Positions 45,097 through 53,346 of a stretch of 64,000 nt of DNA are shown here, in pieces. Below the pieces are notes generated by a model. The model made no database searches and had not been told where the DNA came from. It was given only the letters and a program-made list of their open reading frames with translations. A program made the translations under genes and the position numbers. The stretch covers positions 4,464,001-4,528,000 of the forward strand of contig NZ_CP132343.1 in the NCBI RefSeq assembly GCF_040529065.1, read 5' to 3'. How positions within the stretch are numbered: the stretch's first letter is position 1; each line of letters starts with the position of its first letter. The DNA is from Xanthomonas sacchari. GTDB lineage: Bacteria; Pseudomonadota; Gammaproteobacteria; Xanthomonadales; Xanthomonadaceae.

Positions 45097-45858
45097 CTAG
45101 CGCACCGGCACGTCGAAGGCGACGCCGGGGCTTGGCTCGGGCTGGAAGGTGTAGTGCCACCATTCCATCGGGTAGTTGACGAAGCCGCGCACCGCCATCG
45201 CCTTCAGCAGTTGCTGACGATGCGCGCGCTGGGTGGCGTCGATGGCCGGCGTGTCGGTGTGCGCGCTGAGGTCGAAGAAGTCGAAGCCGGTGCCCATGTC
45301 CAGCGCGCGGCACGCGCCCTGGCGGCAGTCCAGCAGGCCCAGGTCGACGGTGGCGCCGCGGCTGTGGCCGGAGTGTTCGGCGATGTAGTCGCCGAGCAAC
45401 ACGCCCTTGTCGAGCTTGGGGTAGTAGCGCGCCTTGGCCACCTGGTCCTGCGGATCGCGCGCCCAGGCGACGAAGGCGCGGACCGAGCGCTGCGGCCGGT
45501 AGCAATCGAACACCTGCAGGCGGTAACCCTTGGCCTGCAGGTCGCGTTGCACCTGCGCCAGGGCCTTGGCCACCGGCGCCAGCAGATAACACTTTGGTGC
45601 GTCGTAGCCGGGCACCGGGCCGCCGGTGAAGTTGTCGTGGCCGGCGTAGCGGATGTCCATCGCAATGTCCGGCGCCAGCGTGTGCACGTCGACCAGTCCC
45701 GCCTGTTCCGGCGTGGTCGCCGGCGAAGTGGTGGGCTCGGCGGCGAGCGCGGCAGGCGCGACGACGAGCGCGAGCGCCAGGCCCACTGCGCGCAGTGCGC
45801 CAGGCCGGGCCCAGGTGCGCGAGGAACGGTGGTAGTCGGAGCGGCGGTCATGCGACAT
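45097..45858 (-). CDS. D-alanyl-D-alanine dipeptidase (VanX/DdpX family)
   Basis: A 253-residue zinc M15D peptidase with a signal peptide (about 20-40, LALALVVAPAALA), so it acts in the periplasm. Zinc ligands H165 (SGHSRG), D172 (ATVD) and H235 (EWWH), catalytic E232 and the conserved CYRPQRSV segment are all present. It splits D-Ala-D-Ala, a product of peptidoglycan turnover; being exported, it probably recycles released dipeptide rather than conferring vancomycin resistance. It lies beside two predicted peptidoglycan-degrading effectors. Confidence 0.9.
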   Translation of the reverse strand: MSHDRRSDYHRSSRTWARPGALRAVGLALALVVAPAALAAEPTTSPATTPEQAGLVDVHTLAPDIAMDIRYAGHDNFTGGPVPGYDAPKCYLLAPVAKALAQVQRDLQAKGYRLQVFDCYRPQRSVRAFVAWARDPQDQVAKARYYPKLDKGVLLGDYIAEHSGHSRGATVDLGLLDCRQGACRALDMGTGFDFFDLSAHTDTPAIDATQRAHRQQLLKAMAVRGFVNYPMEWWHYTFQPEPSPGVAFDVPVR

Positions 45859-45982
45859 GTACGCAGCATAGGCTATGGCCGCGGCCGCTGTCCTGCCGCG
45901 CGCCTGCAACGACACGCGATGCGAACTGCGTAATGCATGGCGGCCAGCGGCGCGTGCCGATGGCCGCCCTGCGCAGCGCGAC

Positions 45983-47347
45983 TCAGCGCCCGGGCGTCTG
46001 CGCCTGGGTCTGGGTACGCTGCTGGTCCTGCACCTGCCGCTCCTGCGCCTGGCGCTGGGTCTCGGCCGCCAGCTGCTGCTGGCTCTGCTCCAGCGGCACG
46101 GCCGCCGCCTGCTGGCGGTCGACATAGGCGCGATGCACGTCGTGCGCGTTCTCCGGATTGCGCTGCACGGCGATCATGCCGCGGCCATCGGTGCTGGCGA
46201 CCAGGTCGTCGATGCGCGACATGCCGCTGACCTTGGCCTCGAACGCCAGCTGCCCGGCCGCCCGCTGCATGGACTCGCGGTCGCCGTAGCCACCGTTGTG
46301 CCCCTGCTTTTCCAGCTGTGCGACCGCTTGATCGAACAGCGGACTGTCGCGCCGCATCTGCTCCACGCCCTGCTGCCGCTGCACGCTACGCTCGATCGCG
46401 GCCAGCGTCTCCGGGCCGGCCTTGCCGTCCACACCCTTCAGGTGCTGGTCCTGCTGGAACTTCTCCACCGCCGCTTCGGTCTTCGGCCCGTAGGTGCCGA
46501 TCGCATCCTTGGCCTCCAAGTAGCCGAGCGTGGCCAGTTTCTCCTGCAGGCCCTTCACCGCCTCGCCGTGCGCATTGCGCGCCAGCACGCCGTTGTGCGC
46601 GGCCGGCTCGCGATGGCCGTCGTGCGGCTTCGGCGCGTTGTGCCCGTCGCGCTGCTCGCCGGGCTTGGCGACGGTCTTGCCGAGGTCGGCCAGCTTGAGC
46701 AGGTCGGCCTTTTCGTTCTCGGCGCGGTTCTGCAGCGAGTCCAGGGTCTTCTGCTTGTGCACGCGCGGGAACAGCTCCTTGACGTGCTCGGCCTTGTAGT
46801 CCTGCACCGCGCTGACGATCTCCTTGTCGGAAATCTTGGACAGGTCGGCCTGCTTGCCGAACTTCTCCTCCATGGCGCGCAGGAACACGCCGGAGCCGCC
46901 GGGCTTCTTGTCGCTGCCGGGCCCGTACTGGACCGCGGTACTCCACATCGCATCCTGCACCGCCGGGCCGCGGTCGGACAGATCCAGGCCCTTGTCCTTG
47001 AGCCGGTCGACCAGTTTGTCGAAGTGGGTGCGCTTGATGTAGTCGTGCTGTTCCTGGCCGAAGCCGGGATCGGTCTTGGCCAGTTCCTTCCACTTGGCGC
47101 TGAACGCGTCCGAGCCCGGCTTGAGGCCGGCGAAGTCGTCGCTGTACTTACTGTCCTTGACGAAGGCGGCGACGGTGCCGCCGTTGATGACCTTGCCCTC
47201 GCGGGTGGTGGTCTGCGAGGTCATCTGGTACGAGCCGTAGGACACGCCGCCCGGGTCGTCGACGCCGGAGGACACGGTCGACGCGCCGCGGCCACCGGTC
47301 TCGTAGTGCTTGGAGGTCTGGCCCAGTTCCCAATCCTTGTCGCTCAT
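45983..47347 (-). CDS. Predicted type IV secretion antibacterial effector (X-Tfe): lysozyme-like + PG-binding + XVIPCD
   Basis: A 454-residue protein in three parts. N-terminal 1-200 is a lysozyme/chitosanase-like domain: HYETGGRGASTVSSG with catalytic candidate E16, GGVSYGSYQM, and AVQDAMWSTAVQYG. Residues 257-325 form a peptidoglycan-binding (PG_binding_1) domain. Residues 332-436 are the XVIPCD export domain (SPLFDQAVAQLEKQG, FEAKVSG, DDLVAS, AVQRNP, AYVDRQQAAAVPLE), ending in a Gln-rich tail. This order resembles X. citri XAC2609-type effectors that are moved into rival bacteria by the VirB-VirD4 system. No signal peptide. Strong AAGGAG ahead of the start. The LprI-like lipoprotein gene lies 66 bp upstream in the same direction and is the best immunity candidate. 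Confidence 0.88.
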   Translation of the reverse strand: MSDKDWELGQTSKHYETGGRGASTVSSGVDDPGGVSYGSYQMTSQTTTREGKVINGGTVAAFVKDSKYSDDFAGLKPGSDAFSAKWKELAKTDPGFGQEQHDYIKRTHFDKLVDRLKDKGLDLSDRGPAVQDAMWSTAVQYGPGSDKKPGGSGVFLRAMEEKFGKQADLSKISDKEIVSAVQDYKAEHVKELFPRVHKQKTLDSLQNRAENEKADLLKLADLGKTVAKPGEQRDGHNAPKPHDGHREPAAHNGVLARNAHGEAVKGLQEKLATLGYLEAKDAIGTYGPKTEAAVEKFQQDQHLKGVDGKAGPETLAAIERSVQRQQGVEQMRRDSPLFDQAVAQLEKQGHNGGYGDRESMQRAAGQLAFEAKVSGMSRIDDLVASTDGRGMIAVQRNPENAHDVHRAYVDRQQAAAVPLEQSQQQLAAETQRQAQERQVQDQQRTQTQAQTPGR

Positions 47348-47413
47348 CGCGTTCTCCTTGGCAGGACGCGCGGCGTGGAAGGCGCCGCGCGTCAGGGTTC
47401 ACTACAGGGGTGG

Positions 47414-47965
47414 TCAGTGCGCTTCGAGTTCGTCGGCGCGGCGTGCAGTCATTTCCAGCCGACATTCGGCCGCATCCACGCGCTCGGCCTGGCCGCCGTC
47501 CGGATCGGCGACGCACTTGTCGTCGCGCTCGGCGATCCACTTGCGCTGCCGCTCGCGCAGCGCGTGTTGCTCGGCCTCGCTCAGTTTGGCCATCGCCGCC
47601 TTGTAGGCGGTGTTGAGGCGCTGGTCCTGGTAGGCGTGTTCGTCGGAAATGCAGTCCAGCATCGCCGGGGTCGCGCCGCCGGCGGCGGTGATGCAGGTGT
47701 CGTAGGACGGTCGCAGCACGGGGGAATCTCCTGAAGCGGTGGAAGGGCTGGGTGCCGCAGCCGGTGCAGACGGCGTGGCCGCGCCCGCGTCGGCCTGGGT
47801 ACCGGCAGCGTGCGCGGCGACAGGGGACGTGGCGGCCGCAGCGTCCGCCGCCGAAGCGGCCGGCGCCTGCGTCTGGCTGGGCGTGGAAGACGGCGCACTG
47901 CACGCGGCGGCGGCCACGCACAGCAGCAGCAGGGAGGAGCGTTGGAACGCCTTGGCGATGGTCAT
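47414..47965 (-). CDS. LprI-like lysozyme-inhibitor lipoprotein, candidate immunity protein
   Basis: A 183-residue protein starting at 47965 with AAGGA ahead. The signal peptide ends in a lipobox-like VAAAAC (C22). A Pro/Ala/Thr-rich linker follows to about residue 95, then a C-terminal domain of the LprI/DUF1311 type (YDTCITAAGGATPAMLDCI, then the helix HAYQDQRLNTAYKAAMAKLS and the WIAERDDKC motif). Such domains inhibit lysozyme. Directly upstream of an effector with a lysozyme-like domain, so it probably protects the producer's periplasm. It is the type of immunity protein expected for X-Tfe effectors. Confidence 0.82.
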   Translation of the reverse strand: MTIAKAFQRSSLLLLCVAAAACSAPSSTPSQTQAPAASAADAAAATSPVAAHAAGTQADAGAATPSAPAAAPSPSTASGDSPVLRPSYDTCITAAGGATPAMLDCISDEHAYQDQRLNTAYKAAMAKLSEAEQHALRERQRKWIAERDDKCVADPDGGQAERVDAAECRLEMTARRADELEAH

Positions 47966-48187
47966 GGTCGGAATGCATCCTTGTCGTTTGCGCGAGCGGG
48001 AAGGCGAGGTTCTAATCGATCGTTGCGCACGCTGTCCATCGCGCGCGGCAATGGGCAGTGATCGTGTTTGGCCGGCGTTGGGCAATGTCGCGTCGGCGCA
48101 TGCACGGTGGTCTTGCGCAGCGATCGACATCTCCGCGCACGACCGCCGCCGCACAATGCGCGACGGCGATCGTTGCCGCGAGGCCGA

Positions 48188-50098
48188 TCAGCGCGGCGAC
48201 TGGGTCTTTTCGCGCTGCGGGTCGGGCTGCTGCGCCTGCTCCTGCGCCTGCCGCTGGGTTTCGGCGGCCAGTTGCTGCTGGCTGCGCTCCAGCGGCACCG
48301 CCGCGGCCTGCTGCCTGTCCACGTAGGCGCGATTGACGTCGTGCGGATTGTCGGGGTTGCGCTGCACGGCGATCAGGCCGCGGCGATCGCCACTGGGCAC
48401 CAGGTCGTCGATGCGTTGCATGCCGCTGACCTTGGCCTCGAACGCGACCTGGCCGGCGGCGCGCTGCATCTCTTCGGCGCTCTTGAAGCCGCCGTTGAGG
48501 CCCTGCTTCTGCAGGTGCTCCATCGCCTGCCTGTACAGCGGGTTGTCGGCCAGCGTCGCCGCGTCGGACTTGGCCTGCGTCGGCTGCCTGGCGATCGCCT
48601 CCAGGGTGGCCTTGTCGGCGATGCCGGTCGCCGCCAGGCCCTTCTCGCGCTGCAGGTTGGCGACCACTTCCTTGGTGCGATCGCCGTAGTAGCCGGTGCC
48701 GCTGAGCAGCTTGCCCTGGTCGTCCTTGATGCCCAGTTCGATCAGGCGCTGCTGCATCGCCTTGACGTCGGCGCCCTGCTCGCCCGGCTTCAGCGCCGTG
48801 CGCGGCTCCTGCGCGCCCTGCGTCTGCGCCTGGGTCTGCTGGCGGTCCTGCAGCAGGTCGCGGCCCTTGGCCAGCGGATCGGAGGCGAACAACTTGGCGT
48901 TGTGATGCGTGGCCAGGTAGTCGTCCAGCGGCATGGTGTTGACGCCCTTGCTGCCGGTGGACTGGCTGACCAGCAGTTCGCCGCTCTTGGGATCGCGCAC
49001 GACCATCATGATGTGGTCGATGCCCTTCCAGTGCTCGTGCGCGGTCTTGCCCGAATCCACGCCGATGACCATGCCTTCCTTCAACGCGCCGGGCTTGAAC
49101 ACGTCCTTGCCCTCCAGCAGCACGCCGGAGCTGTCGTAGGCCTTCTTGACGATCTCGCCGGAGCCGGTCATGCCCTGCACCAGCATGTCCTTCTGGGTGA
49201 ACACATCGCGGCCGGCCTTGCGGTTGATCTCGTTCATCGTCGCGTTCTGCAGCTCGGTCACCCAGCCGGAACAGTCGATGTAGCCCTGCGCCAGATGCTT
49301 GCCGTCCACGCCGGGGTGGTAGTACTTGCTGCTCTTGACGTTGATCGCGTACTTGACGTCGTCGTGCTTGACGCCCAGGTCGTAGGCGGCGGTCAGCGCG
49401 ATGCCGTCGTGGCCGCCCTGCTTGCCGCCTGCCTGCGCTGGCGTGCGCGCGGCCGCCGGCGCGGCCTGGCCCTCGGCGAGCGGCTTGATGCCCTTTTCCG
49501 GGATCGCGATGTGGTCGTACTTGGCGTCCCAGTACTTCACGAAGGCCTTGGCCATGTCCTGGTCGGACAGCTTCTTGAAGTCGGCCAGCGAGGTGCCGGT
49601 GTAGGCCTGGAACTGGCGCGCGCCCTGCGCGTCCTTTTCGCCGGGCACGTTGTTGAGGATGTTGGCGCGGGTGCCCTTCAGCTCGAAATGGCCGGTGGCG
49701 ATGGCGGCCTGGATCGAGCGGTAGCCGCCGGCGCCCTGCTGGTGGGCCATGTACATGTCCAGGCCGTCGGGCTGCGCGTTGCCGGACAGGTAGGGGCGGC
49801 CGTCGCGCTCATGCTGGCGGGTCAGGCTGTTGCGGTTGTCCTGGTACATGCGCGCGGCGGCATCGGTGTTGGCCACCGCATCGAGTTCGCGGCCACGGAT
49901 ACCGTAGGCGCTGGCGGCGCCGGGCGTGAACTGGAACAGGCCCTTGGCGCTGTTGGGACCGCGACTGGCCTGCTCGTCGAAGCGGCCGCCGGTTTCGATG
50001 TAGGCGAAGCGCATGAAGTCGTCGACCGGAATCTGCCGCTGCCTGGCTTCCCGCTCGATGATGTCGAGATTCTCTGCCTTGGTGGTATCGCGTGCCAT
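48188..50098 (-). CDS. Predicted X-Tfe effector: lysozyme-like + NlpC/P60-like + PG-binding + XVIPCD
   Basis: A 636-residue protein with four parts. 25-200: lysozyme/transglycosylase-like domain with YIETGGRF (E35), KGLFQFTPGAA and DMYMAHQQGAGGY. 228-405: a cysteine-peptidase-like domain with C276 (YIDCSGW) and H362 (GIDHIMMVV), as in NlpC/P60 or CHAP enzymes. 437-505: peptidoglycan-binding domain. 517-620: XVIPCD, very similar to the one at the end of the 45983 gene at both protein and DNA level. The protein could cut both glycan strands and stem peptides of a rival's wall. Strong AAGGAG ribosome binding site. No signal peptide. The two paralogous immunity-like genes lie upstream in the same direction. 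Confidence 0.87.
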   Translation of the reverse strand: MARDTTKAENLDIIEREARQRQIPVDDFMRFAYIETGGRFDEQASRGPNSAKGLFQFTPGAASAYGIRGRELDAVANTDAAARMYQDNRNSLTRQHERDGRPYLSGNAQPDGLDMYMAHQQGAGGYRSIQAAIATGHFELKGTRANILNNVPGEKDAQGARQFQAYTGTSLADFKKLSDQDMAKAFVKYWDAKYDHIAIPEKGIKPLAEGQAAPAAARTPAQAGGKQGGHDGIALTAAYDLGVKHDDVKYAINVKSSKYYHPGVDGKHLAQGYIDCSGWVTELQNATMNEINRKAGRDVFTQKDMLVQGMTGSGEIVKKAYDSSGVLLEGKDVFKPGALKEGMVIGVDSGKTAHEHWKGIDHIMMVVRDPKSGELLVSQSTGSKGVNTMPLDDYLATHHNAKLFASDPLAKGRDLLQDRQQTQAQTQGAQEPRTALKPGEQGADVKAMQQRLIELGIKDDQGKLLSGTGYYGDRTKEVVANLQREKGLAATGIADKATLEAIARQPTQAKSDAATLADNPLYRQAMEHLQKQGLNGGFKSAEEMQRAAGQVAFEAKVSGMQRIDDLVPSGDRRGLIAVQRNPDNPHDVNRAYVDRQQAAAVPLERSQQQLAAETQRQAQEQAQQPDPQREKTQSPR

Positions 50099-50254
50099 CT
50101 CGTGTAACTCCTTGAGGTTGAGGTACGGCCATCGCGGCCGCCTGGGTCAACCGAGCTCGTCCATGAGCTTGTTAGTGCGCGGTCAACAGAACGATTGCGT
50201 ACTGCGGAACATCGGGTGCTGCGTCCAACGGCGCACCGCCGCGCGCCGACGGGG

Positions 50255-51040
50255 TCATGCGTCGGGCATGGGCCGGTACTGGCCGCTGTCCGGGTCGTAG
50301 GCGTACTGCAGCACGTCGCTGCCATCGAGCAGGCGTGCGCGACCGGGACCGGCGATGGCGGTGCCGTGCAGCGCCACCCGCAGCGCCGGCATGGGCTGGC
50401 CGGGCAGCGCCTGGAATTCCAGGGTGCCGGTGCTGGACACGTGCGGCACCACGCCATCCGGATCGCTGGCCGCCTCGTTGTCCTCGCCGGCCGCGACCGT
50501 GCCGCAATAGACCCAGCTGCGGTAATCGCCGAGGTCGTGCCGGTTCGGATCGAACACGAACAGCGCGAAGCCGGCCTCGGTGATGCCATTGCCGAAGCGG
50601 GTGGTGGGCATGGCCAGCAGCAACCGGCCGTCGCCCAGCGCATGCTGCTGCGGCGCGCGGCTGGTATCGAACGCATCGGCGCGCGCGTAGGCGCCGAAGC
50701 TGCCGATGTAGCGCTGCGCGTGCAGCACCATCCACGGCCGCTCGCCGCCGGGCGTGGTCAGCAGGAAGGTGGCGGCACCGAGCGAGACGCCCTCGCCCGG
50801 GTTCGGGAAGGTTTCCGTATCGTCGATGCCGTAGTGGCCCGGCGTGGCGTAGCTGAAACCGGTGTAGTACTGCTTGCCGTCCAGCTCGACATGCTGGCCG
50901 CCCCAGAAATTCACCACGGCACCGTTGTCGATCTCGTAGGACACGGCGCCATCGCCGTCCCAGCCGTAGATCAGGTACAGCACGCTGCCCGCATCGGGTG
51001 GCACTTCGGGAGCGGCGGCGCGCTTGTTGTCGTTCGACAT
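50255..51040 (-). CDS. Immunity-like paralogue without a signal peptide
   Basis: A 261-residue protein clearly related to the lipoprotein at 51425: both share the pattern YGxxGDGxxSYxIDNGAV, GKQYYTGF, a FDPNxxDLGDYxxWVYxGTVAAGEDN segment and a final YxYDPxxxQY motif. Unlike its paralogue it starts MSNDNKRAAAPEV with no signal peptide or lipobox, so it should remain in the cytoplasm. The start at 51040 has a modest AGGATG ahead; upstream codons encode nothing that resembles a signal peptide. It lies directly before the effector gene at 50098. Confidence 0.78.
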   Translation of the reverse strand: MSNDNKRAAAPEVPPDAGSVLYLIYGWDGDGAVSYEIDNGAVVNFWGGQHVELDGKQYYTGFSYATPGHYGIDDTETFPNPGEGVSLGAATFLLTTPGGERPWMVLHAQRYIGSFGAYARADAFDTSRAPQQHALGDGRLLLAMPTTRFGNGITEAGFALFVFDPNRHDLGDYRSWVYCGTVAAGEDNEAASDPDGVVPHVSSTGTLEFQALPGQPMPALRVALHGTAIAGPGRARLLDGSDVLQYAYDPDSGQYRPMPDA

Positions 51041-51424
51041 GTCCAGAACATCCTGTATTCGGTGAAGAAGCCGAGGGAGCCCACCCGCACCGCCCGCCAC
51101 GCCCTGCTGCCGCGTGCGCCATGGCGCAGACGCGCATGGCACGGACGCGACGCCCCGGCACGGACGATGCTGCCGGCAGGCGCGAGTTCGGACGGAACGA
51201 CGGTGACGTGCACTGCGGCCCCGAGCAGGGGCGGTGATGGCGGTCGCGCATGGCAAACCGCACGCCGGCAATCCACACCGGCATTTTCGGGCGAGTGCAG
51301 CATCCCATGCCGCTCGCGAATGACTCGCCTGATCATCAGGCCCCGTGGGGCGCATCTTAAACCAGGTCCCGCGCCCGAAACCACCGCCGCCGCGCGCGCC
51401 GCGCACACGTCCCTCGCCGTCCGT
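51041..51424. other. Intergenic region between the immunity-like paralogues
   Basis: 384 bp with no gene or recognisable repeat. Frames extending upstream of the 51040 start are open but have shadow-like composition. This is where a promoter for the signal-less paralogue and the effector would be expected; I see no clear -35/-10 pair. Confidence 0.45.
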
Positions 51425-52345
51425 TCAGCGGTCCAGCGGCGGGGTGTACTGCTGCTTGGCGGGGTCGTAGGTGTAGGTGACTGCGTCGGCCGGGCCCAGC
51501 GTGCGGACCTTGCCCGGCCCTTCCACCGCCGTGCCCTGCAGGGCGATCCGCAGCGACGGCACGTTACCGCTGGCCGGCGGCACGAAGCTCAGCGTACCGG
51601 TGCTGGTGGCGCACTTCATGGTGCCCTGGTCGTCGCAGGCGGCGCTGTTGTCCTCGCCGGCGGCGACCGTGCCCAGGTACACCCAGCCCTTGTAGTCGCC
51701 CAGGTCGTTCTTGTTCGGGTCGAAGGTGAAGATGGCGAAGCCGGCACTGGTGATGCCGTCGGCAAAGCGGGTGGTCGGCAGCGCCAGCAGCAGGTGGCCG
51801 TCCTGGGTGGTGGTGCTCTGCGGCTTGCGCTGTTCGTCCAGGGTGTCGGCCTTGCCGTCGGAGCCGAAGTCGCCGGCCCAGCGCTGCGCGTGGAACAGGG
51901 TCCAGGTCGGTTTGCCGCCGGCGCTGTCGAGCACGTAGGTGGCCTGGCTGATGCTGACGGTGGCGGCCGGATCGGGCATGTCCTGGTCGCCGCCCTGGTC
52001 GCCGGGCTTGGCGTACTTGCCGCCGGTGGCGTTGGCGAACCCGGTGTAGTACTGCTTGCCGCCGAGGTCGAAGCGATAGCCGTACCAGAAGCTGGCCACC
52101 GCGCCGTTGTCGATGGCATAGGACGCCGAGCCGTCGCCCTTGGCGCCGTAGATGTCGGCCAGCACCTGGCCCGGCGCCGGCACCTCGGCGGCGGCCGGCT
52201 GTGCCGCCGCGTTCGTGTCGGCAGGCGCTGCCGGCGTGCTCGCCGTTGCCGGGGTCTGCGCCGTGGGCGCATCGGCGGTCTTGTCCTTGCACCCGCCCAA
52301 CAGCAGGAAGGTGGCCGCCCACAGGGCCGTGGTTCCTCGCCTCAT
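51425..52345 (-). CDS. Immunity-like lipoprotein, paralogue of the 50255 product
   Basis: A 306-residue lipoprotein with a canonical lipobox (FLLLGGC, Cys19) after MRRGTTALWAAT. An Ala/Thr/Pro-rich linker runs to about residue 60. The domain that follows shares repeated motifs with the neighbour: YGAKGDGSASYAIDNGAVAS, GKQYYTGFANATGG, GHLLLALPTTRF, FDPNKNDLGDYKGWVYLGTVAAGEDN and YTYDPAKQQY. Beta-rich and probably periplasmic, tethered to a membrane. The position upstream of an XVIPCD effector suggests an X-Tfi immunity protein; I could not confirm the fold. Confidence 0.78.
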   Translation of the reverse strand: MRRGTTALWAATFLLLGGCKDKTADAPTAQTPATASTPAAPADTNAAAQPAAAEVPAPGQVLADIYGAKGDGSASYAIDNGAVASFWYGYRFDLGGKQYYTGFANATGGKYAKPGDQGGDQDMPDPAATVSISQATYVLDSAGGKPTWTLFHAQRWAGDFGSDGKADTLDEQRKPQSTTTQDGHLLLALPTTRFADGITSAGFAIFTFDPNKNDLGDYKGWVYLGTVAAGEDNSAACDDQGTMKCATSTGTLSFVPPASGNVPSLRIALQGTAVEGPGKVRTLGPADAVTYTYDPAKQQYTPPLDR

Positions 52346-52458
52346 CGCACTGCGTCCTTTGGAGTCCGTTGGCGCGCGATGCTACCAAGAACCGCGGCGG
52401 CGCCAAGTGACAGGCGTGCACGCAGCCAAGACCGACGCTGGCGCCGCAGCGCGCCGGC

Positions 52459-53259
52459 TCAGGACGCGTCCGGCTCCATCGCCGGGACCGGCTGCGGCCG
52501 CGCCAGCAGCGGCTGGGTCAGCGCGTACAGGATACGCAGGTCTTCGGCGTCGAAGTCGGTGGCGTCGTTGCCGCGGTAGTGGTGGTGGAAGGCACGCAGG
52601 GTCGCGGCGCGGTCGTCCACTGGATAGCCGATCAGCGCCAGCGCCTGCCACGGATCGAAGCCGGGCGGCGCCGGCGGCGTGTCGGCGGCCGGCCAACGGC
52701 CGAAGCCGGCCTCGGCCAGTCGCTTCCACGGGAACAGAGGGCCCGGGTCGACCTTGCGCGAGGGCGCGAAGTCCTCGTGCCCGACCACCTGGGTGCGCGG
52801 GATGCGCAGGCGCGTGCACAGGTCCTCGAGCAGGACCAGCAGGCTGGCGATCTGTTCCTGCGCGAACGGGGTCTTGCCGTCGTTGTCCAGTTCGATGCCA
52901 ATCGAGGCGGAGTTGATGTCGGTGATGGTGCCCCAGCGTCCGGCGCCGCCGTGCCAGGCGCGGTCCTGGTCGGCGACCAGTTGGTAGCGTGTGCCGTCGC
53001 GGCCGATCAGGTAGTGCGCGCTGACTTTGCCCTTGCTGTTGTGCGAGCGCAGCGTGTCCAGGCTCTGCTGCACCGAGTGCTGGTCGGTGTAGTGGATGAC
53101 GATCAGGATCGGTCGGCGCGCGTCGTAGTTCGGCGACGGCACCCAGGTGGCCAGCGGATTGCGCTGCGGCGCGTGCGCGCAGGCCCCGAGCAGCGCCAGC
53201 GTGCCCAGCAACAGCAGCCGGCGCACGGCGGACAGGGATGGCACGGGAACGCGGGTCAT
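52459..53259 (-). CDS. N-acetylmuramoyl-L-alanine amidase lipoprotein (AmiD-like)
   Basis: A 266-residue lipoprotein with lipobox LLGAC (C27). The Amidase_2 domain holds zinc ligands H56 (VIHYTD), H161 (VVGHEDFAP) and D171 (RKVDPG), matching E. coli AmiD positions in pattern, plus SAHYLIGRDG. The C-terminal ~70 residues add a peptidoglycan-binding-like helical module. It cleaves the bond between MurNAc and L-Ala in wall fragments, in the periplasm at the outer membrane. Start at 53259. Confidence 0.9.
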   Translation of the reverse strand: MTRVPVPSLSAVRRLLLLGTLALLGACAHAPQRNPLATWVPSPNYDARRPILIVIHYTDQHSVQQSLDTLRSHNSKGKVSAHYLIGRDGTRYQLVADQDRAWHGGAGRWGTITDINSASIGIELDNDGKTPFAQEQIASLLVLLEDLCTRLRIPRTQVVGHEDFAPSRKVDPGPLFPWKRLAEAGFGRWPAADTPPAPPGFDPWQALALIGYPVDDRAATLRAFHHHYRGNDATDFDAEDLRILYALTQPLLARPQPVPAMEPDAS

Positions 53260-53346
53260 GGACACATCCTGGTCGGGGACGCACAAGCGTACGCAATCGG
53301 TGCGGCGGGAGCGTGCAGGCGCACGTCGGCGCTCACCGCCGCGCGC

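Noticed and set aside
45097-45858. Vancomycin-resistance gene
   Set aside because: VanX-family dipeptidases are widespread; no vanH or vanA homologue is near and this one carries a signal peptide, so a recycling role is more likely.
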